Part shown: positions 11,261-23,805 of the stretch, piece by piece
Layout: each line of letters opens with the position of its first letter
How positions within the stretch are numbered: position 1 is the first letter of the stretch
Program-made: the position numbers and the translations under genes
Source of the DNA: Sclerodactyla briareus
Lineage: Eukaryota; Echinodermata; Holothuroidea; Dendrochirotida; Sclerodactylidae
NCBI GenBank assembly: GCA_026419785.1
Contig: JAODTK010004332.1
Location: 186,001-250,000, forward strand
DNA: 64,000 nucleotides
Reading direction: 5' to 3'
The notes under the pieces: generated by a model
Seen by the model: only the letters and a program-made list of their open reading frames with translations
Databases searched by the model: none
Told to the model about the DNA's origin: nothing

Positions 11261-13730
11261 TGTTGATGGGAATTGGTACGGTTAAATCCTTTGGAAATTT
11301 AAAATGCCGTCTGCAGATTGCAATAAGATTACTCTTTCTATGTTTTCCGATGTTTTGAGCTTCGAATGCACACGAATATCTGATATTGAGGAAACGAATA
11401 CTCGCAATGTCGCTTTGGATGCAATATCACACTGACAGTTGCTAATCGGGACGAGTATAGTCCTATACGTGATACTGCGCCTATTCATTTTATTGTTCCC
11501 GTGTCCGTTGCGTAGGGGATCACGTGTTACTTTTGGCATGGCAGCCTCCACCGGTGTCTAACATCTACTGGTATGCCTACTATATGCAATATGCGCTTAT
11601 GCCGCATATTGGATGTCTGCACCCACAAAGAGATAAGTGCACAAAATATTGTTCACGATTGTCTTGTGTATACTATACTCGCTTACCGAGATCTGGCGCC
11701 AGGATAAAAAAGATGACAAAGTCATAACAAACCCCAACGTCAACAGGGAGCGAGTAGACCTACAGTAAAATGTGTGAGAGGCAATCATGGCCAAACACTT
11801 CAGAACAATGTAGCTATGAATATGAATAGAATAACCCAGCCCCCGTTGGAGTAAAGGTATGATCCAGGAATTTTATAAATTCTTACACAGTGATCTGAAT
11901 GTTTGATACAGTGTTCTGCTGGAGGTCTAGGGTCTTGCTTTCCATAATTATTCCTTATTATTCGTATCATTCGTAATTTTATCTTATTTTCATAATAAAC
12001 ACTGAAAAGATGGACAACAGTGTGCTTGCCGTTTCTGCGTGGCCAAAGTGGCCCTAGTCATACATTTTGTGAGGAGTGCTTGGGGCATTTGCAAGTAAGG
12101 CCGAGTAATGAAGGTGAAAAATGCTTCTTCTCATATACAAATCCATAGTCCATCCATGACCATGGGATATGTTCAGTATTAACACTCCCATGTTTCATAC
12201 TGGGATTTCGAATATTGTGATCAAAACTGATCTGGGTACTAAGGAAGTTTGAGGTTAGGTCAACAATTCGTTGTTTTCGGTTACTTTTTTTTCATTACCC
12301 AAATGCGTTTTCCATCGCCTCTTCAAGAAGATAATGAAGGTATAACTATTCCCCAATGATGGAGCCCATACATCACCTAATGTTTTTTTTTCCTCAACAT
12401 ATCGAATCAGTTGGTAGTAGAGGTCGGCCGGTATATCATCGATCATGGTACATCTGAGTTGTTTGGGGAATCGTGACGATTGTTACAACACGGGAGGGGG
12501 GGGGGGATTTCATTAGTAGTTTTTGGCATTTTTCCGGCACTCGAAGTCCTTCTCCCACAGATTGTATTGGAAGATCATAAAGCGTTGGTCATATCAATCA
12601 TCACTCATTCCTGGTGTACAATATCACGTTCAGATTAATAATGTGAGCTATCGGCAGTATGGCGTTTTTTTATGACCCACAAATTACGTGTATATGCTAT
12701 GGCGTCTGTTAATAGCCTATAGTAATGAAGACTTCTACTACGAATATAGACGTCGTGGGCAGAGCGGGGAAAGGATCCAGATACCAGAGATGTAGCCTAC
12801 TTTTATCAAATAACTTTACTGGCAGTATGGTCGGCAGATGTATAGGCTAATGGGAAGTTTAGAAACACATGAAGTCGTTGGAATGCATGACTGAAATTTC
12901 GGTAGATTTGCCGTCCTCTCCCTGCGATATTCCATCCCGCTCCGGAAAGCTATTAAATAGCACTACGTTCTACCGTTCATGCTTTCCCCGACGGGAGGAG
13001 GGGTGGGGGGGGGGGGGGGGGGTGGGGGGGGGGTGGAGGAAGGACCCGATTTGACCTCCCACCTGAACACCCCTGTCAGCGAGAAGTCCGGATGCGCCTT
13101 AGTCTTTGGTCGCACCCCTTGTTTGCTCGATTATTTTTTTAATACAATCATGAACGATGCTACCTCGCGCTGTTTGTTTTCCGTCGGTGCAACCGGATCT
13201 AACTTATTTAATAGTCTGATAGTGCTAAGACCCTCTTCATGTACGGTACATATATCACCACTAATACCTATTTTCGTTTCCACTACTGACAGGGTTATAA
13301 TAGTAAGTCCACGCCGTGATACTAGGGCCAGGCCCAAGCTAATACTATTAGCGATAGACATAGTGCAAGCTGTTTTTTTTTTTTTTTTGTCTGTGCTAAT
13401 GTTCAAATATCAGGACAAAATTTAATGAATTCCGAATTTTGGTCCAGAACGCAAGCCTTCGTAGTTGGAGTCTTGGCTAAACAGTGAATTCCTCAGCCTC
13501 AACCAACATAACCTGGCAAGTTCACGTTCCAAAGTATGTTTGCTTATGGCAAGATCGGACAGATACTCGTGGCAGGTAATTTTGTGTAGTGATATATATT
13601 TTCAATTGTAGCCAATGAAAAATCGTGAAATATGCCCATCAATATTCAGTTTATTTAAAAAAAAAAAAAAAATAAACTCTTGGATTGTTGCGACAGCAAA
13701 AAATTGTCTCTGCTAATTAAATCCTCTCAA
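11261..13730. other. Unassigned region with homopolymer tracts
   Basis: No gene recognised. It holds poly(G) runs at 12489-12506 and about 13003-13031 (broken by single T), poly(T) near 13372-13388 and poly(A) near 13657-13671. Short open frames at 12979-13425 cross these tracts and lack domains. Confidence 0.4.
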
Positions 13731-13739
13731 CTAGCATTC

Positions 13740-13910
13740 ATGGACTGCAAGAATACTGAATAATGATATGAACATAACATGCTGACTACTTCTGAATCAT
13801 TTCTCCTCCGTCCTACTTACATTAATATCAGGTAATGTACTATTCCGCAACACAAATTTCAAGTTTGTTTGTCTATTAATTAATTTGACATCGCAACAAT
13901 TCAATTGGAA
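13740..13910 (+). repeat. Local repeat unit, copy 1
   Basis: Shares CATAACATG, an AATCATT-CTCCTCYGTCC-like stretch, a CTACATTA segment, GCAACACAA and TCAAGTTTGTTT in order with 14885-15060 and partly with 15085-15210. A copy of the hairpin-ended family lies between copies 1 and 2. Confidence 0.55.
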
Positions 13911-14242
13911 CAATAACTAATTGGGCATCGATCTCGGTGAACTCCATGGTTCTGTGATACATTTGAATTACATGGTTATGTTTGTACGTTTATTCCAGTG
14001 ATTTCCACAAGCTGTTTTGTCCTGCGTGGTGAGCACACTAAACTTTGATTCCAGTGTTCTTGATATTTGTTGCGGCAGGACGTATCATTGCTGTTTAAAT
14101 ATAGCAGTGAATAAATGTTTCTTACCCTGTAGCATATGACTATATTGAGTGATTATCCCGACATGGCAATAGTGCGTGGTTTCAAGACCTTTTCGTCACT
14201 GTAAAATGTCCCTAGTACTTTTCCATAAATAACTAGGACCCT

Positions 14243-14770
14243 GTGCAGTCGATAAACCGCCCGACGTTAAGCCCCGCAGAACTGGCCTTGTTGACCTCGT
14301 TTGAAGAAAGCACTTGAAGTTTATGTCCTTTGACCTCTGGTGACGTTGAACTGCCCTACCCGTTGTTCAAGATCAACTGTAATTCACATTCTCCAAGTTT
14401 TCGTTCAATCTGGCCGAAAATCTCGATCAAAACGCAAATTTGACCTCTGTTGACCTTGAAATGACCATCATGTTTTTCGGAACAACTTTTTCACTCACTT
14501 ACCAAGTTTCATGTGCAGCGGACCACTCTGTTTTTTCGTTCCAAACCTGCAAAATAGAGGGCAGCAAACTTCGGTGAAGCCCACTTTCGAATTCATCAGA
14601 ATTTGCTAGTACGGACATGTGGTGCCAAGTTTTCATATATCGATCGGATAAAGCGTTTGAAGATTATTGCACTAACGCCTGTTTCCAGGCGGCGTGGCGA
14701 CGGCGGAGACGGCGTGCAAACGGTCAAAACCATAATATCCCCGAACACTTACAGTTTTGCGAGTGTATTA
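14243..14770 (+). mobile_element. Hairpin-ended repeat family, copy 2 (short form)
   Basis: A complete short form of about 530 bp. It runs from GTGCAGTCGATAAACCGCC, through CTCGTTTGAAGAAAGCAC, CTCTGGTGACGTTGAA, TTCACATTCTCCAAGTTTTC, CATGTTTTTCGGA, CCAAGTTTCATGTG and TCGATCGGATAAAGCGTT, into a GC-rich block and CCATAATATCCCCGAACACT. No coding frame. The internal GACCTCTGGTGACC-type motif recurs about every 130 bp. Confidence 0.8.
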
Positions 14771-14884
14771 CTTTGGGTCAATGAATACTGCAGAGAGATG
14801 TTAGGCTTGGGTAGTTGCTGTATTGCGACAATTAGAGATCTGAAACAATTATTTATATTGGAAACTGTTGCGGGACGGGCGGTT

Positions 14885-15210
14885 CCGCCATACTGAATTT
14901 TCATAATGATCTCCACATAACATGCCTATATGTCCAAACAACATTCAAATCATTCTTCCTCTGTCCCCACTCTACATTATTATTCAGAGAATAATATCTT
15001 GACTGCAACACAATCTCAAGTTTGTTTACTTTAGCTTAAATCATTACCATAGCAACAATGCATTTGTAAACCAAATTCCTTGCGTTTTAGATCAACCCTC
15101 CTCTGTCTCGCGTGTACATTAAATACTAGGAAATGTAGTGTCTTCTTCGTGGGCAATCAACTTTCCGAGTTTATAACCATATCAATATTTTGTTTGTAAA
15201 CCAGTCTAAA
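14885..15210 (+). repeat. Local repeat unit, copies 2 and 3
   Basis: Two diverged units, at 14885-15060 and 15085-15210, homologous to 13740-13910. Together they flank the 14243-14770 element. Confidence 0.5.
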
Positions 15211-18200
15211 GGTATCTTTGCACTGAGTTTGATCAACATATGATACCATTAAATTGTGGTCTCATGGTCGCGGCTGTCATTCAAGCATATACAGTAACAA
15301 CTGTGAATAGGAGTTGTTCTGTTTTACACAGCTGTATTCTTTTGTACCGGGGGAATGTCTAAGTGTGATTGCCTTCCTTCATCTCCGTTGGTCATTCTTC
15401 ATCCTTTGAGCTGCCTTTTTTGGCTGATGATTATTGAACATTTGACACAAATAATGTACATTCGTCTTGTAGTTGCTCGTTTGAGATATAGCACCATTGG
15501 TGATCATAGTTCTTTCTTTTTTTTTTTGGGGGGGGGGTATTGGAGTGGGGACGGGCCACACGTCAATGAGATTCTTAGAGGGATTCAGGTGCGATCACCT
15601 CTCATCACAGGTTTGGCTTTTTTCTCTCGTACGATGACAGTACTGAGGTTTGTAAACAAAGGTAGGCTATAACCATAGGCTACGCATCTCATAGCTGGTT
15701 CTCCGCTGGGTTGTGGACTTAAAACACACTTGGACATGGAACGTCCCTGCCACCCTCTGAACCACCTTTTGTGCAGTTTCCATTATAGCATAGTCGGCAT
15801 TTTGACTTGGGATATAGTGTTAACTATGTTGCAGTCTGTACTCGGATCATACAACCAGTAACAAAGTTCTTATGATTGGCGGCGCTGTTGCGGTGGTTGC
15901 ATTTTTTGTGCTTGATGAGGGCTAGCTATCACGTTGATATGGAAATGCGTGGTTAGGCCCATATAGCCTTGATCCGTTATGCGACACCGGCTTCGGAACC
16001 GACATAAATTCCATTCATGGCTATTCTGTCTGATAGCAACCCGTCGGTTAGTGTCAGTACTGTGAAGATGGACTAATAGTAGGTATTTCCCCAGCGAGTG
16101 TTTTCGTTGAACTACATACCTTTATTCTTAGACTTAGCATTGAACGGGCTGGTGTTGGAGGGAACAGCTTGAATTTATCTCTTACATTGCTAAGCGCGTG
16201 GAGACCTCGCGGTGAAACTTATCATTATTTACAATACAAATTATATTCTACATGGCTAGAGCGTGCGGAGACGCGTGGTTGAAACTTAACACTGATGGCG
16301 AGCTTTTTTCTGTAGAGGCTAGTAATAACTAGGCCCCTGCAAATCAAACAAGACTCGCTACACGGATTGATGCCGCCCTGTGTAGAATAATAGGGAGATA
16401 TAATAACTAAATACTAAAGAAATGTCATTTTTTTTGTAACTTTACATGTCTAATCATGTACAAGTGCAAGCAGGCGCAACCAACCCTACCACAGCCTATA
16501 TGCAAGAATGTCCCTCCCAGCCCTGCTGGAGGCGAGTGAACCATGCAATGATATTACATGACACATAACTGAAATTCCACTCCAGGTTGCTCTCCCTACA
16601 ATTTGTCTTCGCTGCCATTGTGTAATCTAGTCAGAGTAACACAACTGTGTGTGCTGATACTATTTCACACATACAAAACGCAATAGCTGGTCGTCTCAAT
16701 GTAGCTCGCACGGGGACATTTTTGTCTTCAAATAGTTTACAAAACTTAGGCTCCATTGCCGCTCATTCAATATAATAGCTCCATAACCACTAAATAACTT
16801 CATTAGTAGGCTCTACATGTTAATACCCACTGGTGCAAAGACTTTTTTCAAAGTTGTTCGAAACGTTCCCGGATTTGAAAACGCGCTGTTCTTTCTTTTC
16901 TCATTCTCACTCCACATGGTCGGGTTTTTCTGAATTTATGCTGGAGCCCGCTACGCTATTGCTGAAGCTGCCACGGGGAACAAAACAGAAGCAGACCTAT
17001 GCGAAAGGAGGGGTGGCCCTGTTTGAAATCACGCTGTCACGGTACACAGCGGTCCATTAGGAGCAATCACCATCGATCTTGGCGTTGCTTACATAACATG
17101 CACAGATGTGTAATATTACAAATCTCAATTACTCTGGATGACGATCTACAATGACAATCGACAGATCAGTCGCATGCCTCGATAAAGAATACATCTGTCT
17201 GGATTAAACGGGTACCCCATTTGCGGTGGGATTTGCATCAACCTGCCGGGTATCAGCCAGTCAGAATCACAAAGTCGCAGATGCCCGGGGATCCCTGTAA
17301 ATTCAGAGTAATACAGCCGACCTTTATTTTATAGGGCACGAACGTGTCTTATAGCGTCGAGCACGACTGAAGTATTACTTGTCGGCATGCCAGCTCCACC
17401 GGTTACACAGTGCGCATGCCGCACAACTAAAATATGCCATGCGGCAACGCCCTACAGACAACTTTCCCGATAGCGGTTATCATCACGGCTATTTTCGAAC
17501 TGTTAGCCTACTGGAACTGTTGCTGTCACTTTGTTGTACGTTTTGTGAGCATGTCACGCTTAACTGTTCGCGTGATTTCTCTGAGACCGTACGTTCGACT
17601 TAACATTATATCTATTTAAACTAAAGGTGAAAGGATGGCAAAATAATCAAATTAAGCTTACACAATGAAAACAGCGTATTTCATAGACCCCTAAATCTCA
17701 CATTTGTTCGTCGCAATGCGGTCTCCAAGGGTCATCGTCATAATATTTCGCCATAAATTATACGTAGCCTACCACTGCTTGTATTTTCCATATAAGTGGG
17801 AAGGTCAGGTGGAATGTTTCTTTTCTCTTTCTCTCCGGATAACTAATTAATGCTCTTTGTATATATATTCTTACAAATTCAGTGATTTTCAAAACAAATT
17901 GGGCTTAACAATTTCGTGGGACAGAATGTTGAGAGGGTTGAATCTACCATTGACGTGCATTGAGCAGGTATTTGTCTTCCCCTTGTGACGTTACACGACA
18001 AAGCGGGATAATAAATTTTTCTCTTTTGACCGTCTTATCGACCGAAAGTGAGTTTGGGGGTGGATTTGCTCGTTTATAATAATATTGTCCCTGCATTACG
18101 GAAGGTAGTTAGTTTAATGTAATTCCTTGTTGACTAGATTACCGCGAAACTGCTGGAACTGTGGTGATGCGGTATGGCATGTTTTTTTCAAAGTACAGGG

Positions 18201-18225
18201 TAAGAGGTGCTTTAACTGATGATAT
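15211..18225. other. Unassigned region
   Basis: About 3 kb with no recognised gene or repeat family. It includes a G tract at 15529-15537. Open frames at 15355-15672, 16833-17060 and 17379-17603 show no domain or splice context. Confidence 0.4.
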
Positions 18226-18229
18226 TTTC

Positions 18230-18560
18230 AGCATAGAATATGCGCATTAGTCTACGATTTTGCATAATTTATGCGAAATTTTAGTTTGTCGATTTTTTGC
18301 AAAACTTGGTGCCTATGGTCCATTTCTGTCCGAAAATTTTAAAAACTCATATTCGGGGACCCTCAAGGTCTTCCAGCGTGTTTCAATTGCATAATTTCAA
18401 CATGAAATGGTCTGATTTTTACGAAACATGGCGAATGTGTCTTCTGAAAATTTGAAAATAGGAGTTCGGGGTCATTCAATGAGTCTTTTCCCATGTTTTA
18501 CATTCTCTTTTTTCCAAAATTCAGTCATATTTCAGTAGACAAATCAGTTCCAATGTTGGA
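18230..18560 (+). repeat. Repeat with about 130-bp period (GCATAATTTATGC type)
   Basis: Two to three diverged units with GCATAATTTATGC, GCAAAACTTGGTG, CCGAAAATTTT and GGGGTCATTCAATG. The same unit recurs at 32730-33290 and in part at 27890-28100. Confidence 0.65.
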
Positions 18561-18716
18561 CTCATGGTCACTGGTTAGTGTTGTGTACCGGTATTTTTTT
18601 AATAAATTATGGGATGGCCAACTGAAGCCCTTTTATCATGTCGTTTCACCTCTGCTGTTGGTTTCTTCTGCAGTAGTAGCCGATCCCCCTCAGTGGACGG
18701 ATGGTTGGAACAAGAC

Positions 18717-19472
18717 TTGAATAACTCAACAAGAAACAATCACTGATCGCGAACACAGGCTAGACTAGCGACCTAGGTACCTAAACAAGGAACAACCAAT
18801 TATTTCGACAAAGGCGACTATAATGCGACCTAAACACTAAACAAAGACTCACTGACGGCGCCCATGCAAGACTAGCGACCTTGATACCTAATACAGGAAC
18901 ACAATATTGCGACGGCTAGAATATCTAAGCGCAACCTAGAACCTAAACAAGAAAAATCAGCGATTGCTACACAGGCGAGACTAGCGACCCAAACACATGA
19001 ACAAAAAAAAATAAAAAAAAAAAAAAAAAAAAGAAAAACAAAAAAAAAAAAAAAAATACAAACCACTGCTCGGGACTCAGGTGAGACAAGTAGCCTAAAA
19101 TGCTCAACAAGAACAACCACTGATTGCGACAACCAAGCGAGACTATAGCCGACACGACCAACAGACCGAGATATCGCAAAACTGCGTCGACCTAAATACT
19201 ACACAAAGAATAAAACCACTGATCGCGAGTTCACGAGGACTAGTGTACCTAACAACATGAACAAAGAAAGATCTGATATCGACATAGGCGAGACGAAACT
19301 ATCCCTGATCGACGACCACAGGCGAGACACAGCACCCCTGCAACAAGACACCCCACACAACACATTGAATCAAAGAACAATATGATCGCGAGTCGCGAGA
19401 CTAGCGACGTAATAATAACAAGAACAACACCACTGATCGCAACACAAGGGAGAATAATAACCTAAACTAGAA
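18717..19472 (+). repeat. About 57-bp minisatellite, left part
   Basis: Degenerate tandem units containing CACTGATCGCGA, CACAGGCGAGACTAGCGACC and CCTAAACA. An A-rich block occupies 19002-19054. The array resumes at 20033 after an inserted element. Confidence 0.85.
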
Positions 19473-20032
19473 TGTGCAGGCGGTAAACCGTCGACGGTCT
19501 ATCACGCAGAAATGGCTGTTGACTCGTTTGAAGAAAGCACATTGGAATTTATGTCCATTGACCTTGTGGCTTTGAAATGCCCTCACATGTTGTTCAGGCC
19601 CAACTGAGTTCACATTCTCCAAGTCGTTCAATTCGACAAAGTTACGGAAAAACGCAAATTTGACCTCTGGTGACCTTGAAATTCCGTCAGTTTTCGGACC
19701 AATTTTTGTCCCCACTCACCAAGTTTCATGTAAATCGGACGAACTCATGTATTTTTCGCAAAAACCCATACCCCACAAATTTACCTCCGGTGACCTTGAA
19801 ATCACCGTCCATTTTTTTCGAACCCATTTTTTGTGGTCCACCTACTAAGTTTCCAGTAAAATCGACCAACTCTGTTTTTCTCGTTAGAAACCTGCAAAAT
19901 AGAGGTAGGAGACATGCAGTATGCGTCCACTTTCGATCCCACTCCGAGATTTTGCCAGGACGGCCATGTGTACCAAGTTTCAGATCGATCGGAATTTAAA
20001 AAAAAAGCGGTAAGAGTTAGTGCGCTAACGCC
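19473..20032 (+). mobile_element. Hairpin-ended repeat family, copy 3, inserted in minisatellite
   Basis: Begins TGTGCAGGCGGTAAACCG and follows the family order: GTTTGAAGAAAGCACA, TTCACATTCTCCAAG, two GACCTCYGGTGACCTTGAAA-like segments, CCACTTTCGA, CAGATCGATCGGA. It ends at TGCGCTAACGCC, lacking the GC-rich block and 3' hairpin. Minisatellite units lie directly on both sides. Confidence 0.8.
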
Positions 20033-20285
20033 AAAAATAATCACTGATCGCAAGACTAAACGACCCTCATAATCAAAGAATATCACTGTGATCGCAACAC
20101 AGGCGAGATTGCAACCTGAATACATAACAAAGAAAAACCAATGATTGCGACACCGGCCGTCGTAAACTAGCAAAACCTAAGCACCAAAACCAAGAACAAC
20201 CAATGATCGCGAGTTTCCGAGACAGGAGGACTTGAAAAACAGAACAAAGACTATACTGATCGCGAGATCGCGAATCGAATGGTTG
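20033..20285 (+). repeat. About 57-bp minisatellite, right part
   Basis: Continuation of the 18717-19472 array, with the same ACTGATCGC, CAGGCGAGA and AACAAAGAA units and the same degree of divergence. Confidence 0.8.
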
Positions 20286-20757
20286 TTCGAGAACCAACGT
20301 ATAGTTGTGACGATGTGGGACATTTGCCATTTTGTGTGTGGAATTGCGTGCACGTCGTCAAAAACCAAGTCCACCCGGCTGACTTAGACACCCACCTGCG
20401 CTATCATATCACAGGCTATTGAAAAGGTAATTAGGTTTGTTTGGCTGCTCCAGTTTTCTGTGACTGACCGTCGTTATGCGCCCTATACCATGAGATCACT
20501 CTCCAAAATATTTTGTATTTGTGTAACATTTGGTGGTCTTGATAACCGACCTCTGTCTCGCCTCCCTTCACATGCGCCACAAGCTGAACGTATTATAGGG
20601 GTAACAGCCGGGTCCCGGCGGCGGCATCGTACAAGGCGAGGCGTTATTTCTAAATTGTAATCATCAGCGAAATTACGTCTGAGAAATGTTGTATATGGGA
20701 CAGGACGATGTGTTGCGTCATATCGATTACAACAACCGTTGTTTTTTTTTTTGGCAG
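20286..20757 (+). other. Upstream region / intron end before the bZIP gene
   Basis: No coding motif recognised. It ends in a strong acceptor: a run of 12 T then GGCAG at 20741-20757. The NFIL3-like exon would therefore start at 20758, preceded by a non-coding 5' exon not located here. Confidence 0.45.
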
Positions 20758-20771
20758 AGTTTTGGCCACTA

Positions 20772-22124
20772 ATGGAACTCAGCCAACCCAAACCAGTCAT
20801 AAAGCTACTGGGAGCAATGCCGCGATTTCCATACTCCAGAATCGGGTAGCCCCAAGGGGTAGCTCCCCGCTCGTAGGCCCGAGAGCTCGGAAATAATACT
20901 GAGCCCACCCACATGGTGCACCCTGCCTCCTGGTCGCTCCGCGTCGGCCTTGCAACTGTCGTTACGTCTGCCAGGACCCCTGAAGGTGGATGACCTCAAT
21001 GCTGGGGACAACGGTCCAAGAAAGTCGCATGTCGCCTTGATGGAAGTAGCAGACGATGGCAGTCTGGTCGACAGGATTGTTGAACGGAGCAGACAGAACT
21101 CACACAATCGTCGACAGAGGGAGTTCGTCCCAGATTTCCAGAGGACAAAACTACTGGATCCAAGAAGACAAAAGACCAACCAGCAGCCAACGATCCAGAG
21201 AGAAGAGACGGCTCAACGACATGGTCTTGGAAGCCAAAGTACTCGAGCTGATGAAAGAGAATCACCGGTTGAGGCAGGAATTGATATCCCTGAAAGATCG
21301 CTTTGGTGTTAATGAATGGCCTGGAGCCACTATCTTCGAGAGTGAAGGATGATCAGACACACGGAATCCACCATCCGTTGCAGAATGGCAACGGGAACTT
21401 GGTAACGTCCCCAGCGACGTGATGAAAGGGTTCATCAGCAGCGTCGGTCTGTCTTCGCACGGTTTGTGAACCAGCAGAACATGGAATCGGTGCGTCCGCA
21501 ACTTTCTCCCGCAATGTGTGTGGCTCATCGAAGGACGAACAAGAAGGTACATGACCGTTCCGCAATCGGTACCCACTCCTTCGGGTGACGAATCAAGGGC
21601 AAATCTGGGCAGGTCATCTCGAGTATAACGAGGCTGTTGATCTTGCACTCAAGGTGTCTGGAAGTATTCAAAGGATTGCAAATAAGCAGAATCGCGTCAG
21701 GCATAACATGCCTCTTAAGATTAGAGCTAAGCAGATAGGATTCCCTCGAATTCGATGGATTCTTCTTCCAGACCATGGGCCCAGCATTCAGATCACGAAA
21801 TGGGTAGCCGGGGGTAGGGTATCCTTTGGTAGCGAGAATAGAATGCGATCGTAATTCCGCTGGGGAGAGCGAGGACGAGAAATCGTCTTCAGGGTCACCG
21901 GTGTCCCGTGAACATCATTCATTCGAGGTTATTGAACTATGTGAATGGATATTGGGCAGCACCGTCCCGACCATCCGCCGGCCTTTGCCTGGGCTCCAAG
22001 CATGGCGACGAGAGCCGACGCCCGCCCTGGTCGACTCGAGAAATGGAACTGAACCGAGAGAATATTGACCTGAAAGATAAGGTGAATGTTTTTATTTCGT
22101 GACGTGGCGATGCTGACGGAATGA
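20772..22124 (+). CDS. NFIL3-like bZIP transcription factor (frame broken)
   Basis: A bZIP repressor-type transcription factor of the NFIL3/E4BP4 group, expected to act in the nucleus on PAR/D-box-like DNA sites. The basic region starts with NRRQREFVPD (about 21107-21140), continues one frame away as NYW, then RSREKRRLNDMVLEAKVLEL, and the zipper ends in SLKDRFGV near 21310. YW plus RSREKRRLND is the NFIL3 signature. Downstream are open segments EWQRELGNVPSDVMKGF (about 21385), MPLKIRAKQ (about 21710, like the PHKLRIK stretch of vertebrate NFIL3) and ELNRENIDLKDKVN before a TGA at 22122-22124. The proposed start, ATG 20772, follows the acceptor at 20757 and gives about 450 codons, near the vertebrate length in one coding exon. 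The frame must change at least five times, so this is a pseudogene or an error-bearing assembly; the last seems likelier because sequence is preserved through every break. Confidence 0.8.
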
Positions 22125-22633
22125 TCAAGTCTGGCCCTGTTTCGCAATCAGGGCAAGGTTAGGCTGGGAGGTTTTTTCTTGACAGGCCGTTTCGCTCGTA
22201 ACGATATTTAGATAAAACTCGGGTGACTGCTATTACATCTTGAGTATGAGGCTTTTGTGAAAAGAGGTAAGACAATCTTCATATAATTACCGGGGTATAA
22301 TTAATATACGACTCGTATCGTGGAGTGGGTACATGATATAATACTTCGCATATCTTCAAATAAATTAACTGCTAGCAGTCTTATACGAGTGTCTTTCATC
22401 TGTTGTATGGTATTTCATAAAGAAGGTCAAAGATGGATCATATGGAGTGAATCATTAACGTCGTCACAACGTCACAGTGAGAGAAAAATTCCAATCAGGT
22501 GTTTTTTCGGTAACCACACGGAAACTGTCACCTGGAATAAAGGGACTCGAAGATGGGCTGATGATCTGAACCAACTAGGTACATTCTAGCAATTTAGGAT
22601 GCCGTTCATCAGTACGGCCGATCCATGATTCAA
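22125..22633. other. 3' flank of the bZIP gene
   Basis: Probably 3' UTR then intergenic DNA. The open frame at 22320-22589 has no recognised domain. Confidence 0.35.
22359..22364 (+). promoter_or_regulatory. Candidate polyadenylation signal
   Basis: AATAAA about 235 bp after the proposed NFIL3-like stop codon. Position fits, but the region is AT-rich, so chance occurrence is plausible. Confidence 0.3.
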
Positions 22634-22830
22634 GTAAGTATAGGTTATATAGAATAGGACGGCAGCGTCGCGCATGCTGTACGGTAGTATAGGAGTGGAC
22701 AGAAGAATTTGTACCGTCCTGAAGAACAAACACAGTCTCACATAATCCATAATGCGTTACGATTTGTAAACCTTGTCTGAATATGAAGATGGCGCTTTCT
22801 TCTGTGGCATTGTTATACGATAGGCCTGGG
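22634..22830 (+). repeat. Direct repeat, copy 1
   Basis: Shares TAGGTTATATAGAATAGGAC, a GTACCGTCCT segment, GTAACGATTTG-like and AAGGCGCTYTTCT-like stretches with 22979-23175. Offset is about 345 bp. Confidence 0.75.
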
Positions 22831-22978
22831 CTCACTGTATGGGTCATCGATTTACTACAGTCAGATAGTGGACTGGGACCAGTGTTTGCCATTCATAATG
22901 ATATAGTGCACATAATGTACATGTTATTACCTTTCCATTCAGTATACAGTACGAAGTATCCCTGTTTTTCTTGTTAGC

Positions 22979-23175
22979 TGTAGGTTATATAGAATAGGAC
23001 CGCAGCAATTGCACACGGAGGTTCGGCAGTACATGGTTCGACAGAAGACTTTTGGTACCGTCCTAAAAAATGAAAATAGAGGCACACCTAACAATCACGC
23101 ATTGTAACGATTTGCAAACTGTGTCAGAATGTTCGAGAAGGCGCTCTTCTCCTTTGGCTTTGTTCGGATAATTGT
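22979..23175 (+). repeat. Direct repeat, copy 2
   Basis: Second copy of the 22634-22830 unit, with scattered substitutions and indels. The 150 bp between the copies is unassigned. Confidence 0.75.
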
Positions 23176-23419
23176 GACTTGAACAAGTGTTGCCTTATTG
23201 GTATTTCCATCTATTTTCAATCATTCGAAAGGGTTAAGGTTATGGGAAGTTTTCATTTTATTTTATTTCATATATATCCAAAGCATGCATTGCTGATATA
23301 AACCGTGTTAGAAATACACTGGAAATTACACCGGAGTGTTAAGTATCTCAGACAAAGGGATGTCTGCATGTACCCGAGGGTATGACCAGAACCCGAATAT
23401 AAAACATGCGGTCTTTAGG

Positions 23420-23805
23420 CTAGGTTGCGTATGCGGGTCCGGTACGCACGTGAAAAATAGTTAATTCACGTGAGCTGAGATGGGGCCAGTGTCTGAATAC
23501 GTCCTCGTCAGTTTGAGAAGATCGATATTGGTTCCACAAAATACAAATGAAAGCGAACCAAAATGGATAACAACCCAAATAAACACATATACCAATGCGT
23601 TTAGAGATGCGTATCAACGCGAATGAATTTTATGGAATATCTTCCTCGAAGAGCTAATGAACGACGATATGCATGGGCTGCAGCATTCATATAGTCTTCC
23701 CGCATAAACTTATGGGCTAGTGTGTTCTCTTCTGAAACCAAATGTTCGTTTTCGTGAGCATGTGATTTTAACATCATTCCCGGACCACGAATAAGCAACA
23801 ATGGA
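23420..23805 (-). repeat. Dispersed repeat with conserved frame, copy 1
   Basis: Homologous along its length to 42630-43010 in the opposite orientation. Both share a 19-base identity, TATGCGGGTCCGGTACGCA. Read on the - strand it has an open stretch with KSH, EEN, AAHAYRRSLALRGRY and a following basic segment; the other copy reads KSH, EEN, AAHAY, RYLA, GRY. Conservation at protein level suggests a coding origin, perhaps part of a mobile element or gene family. I do not recognise the product. Confidence 0.5.
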
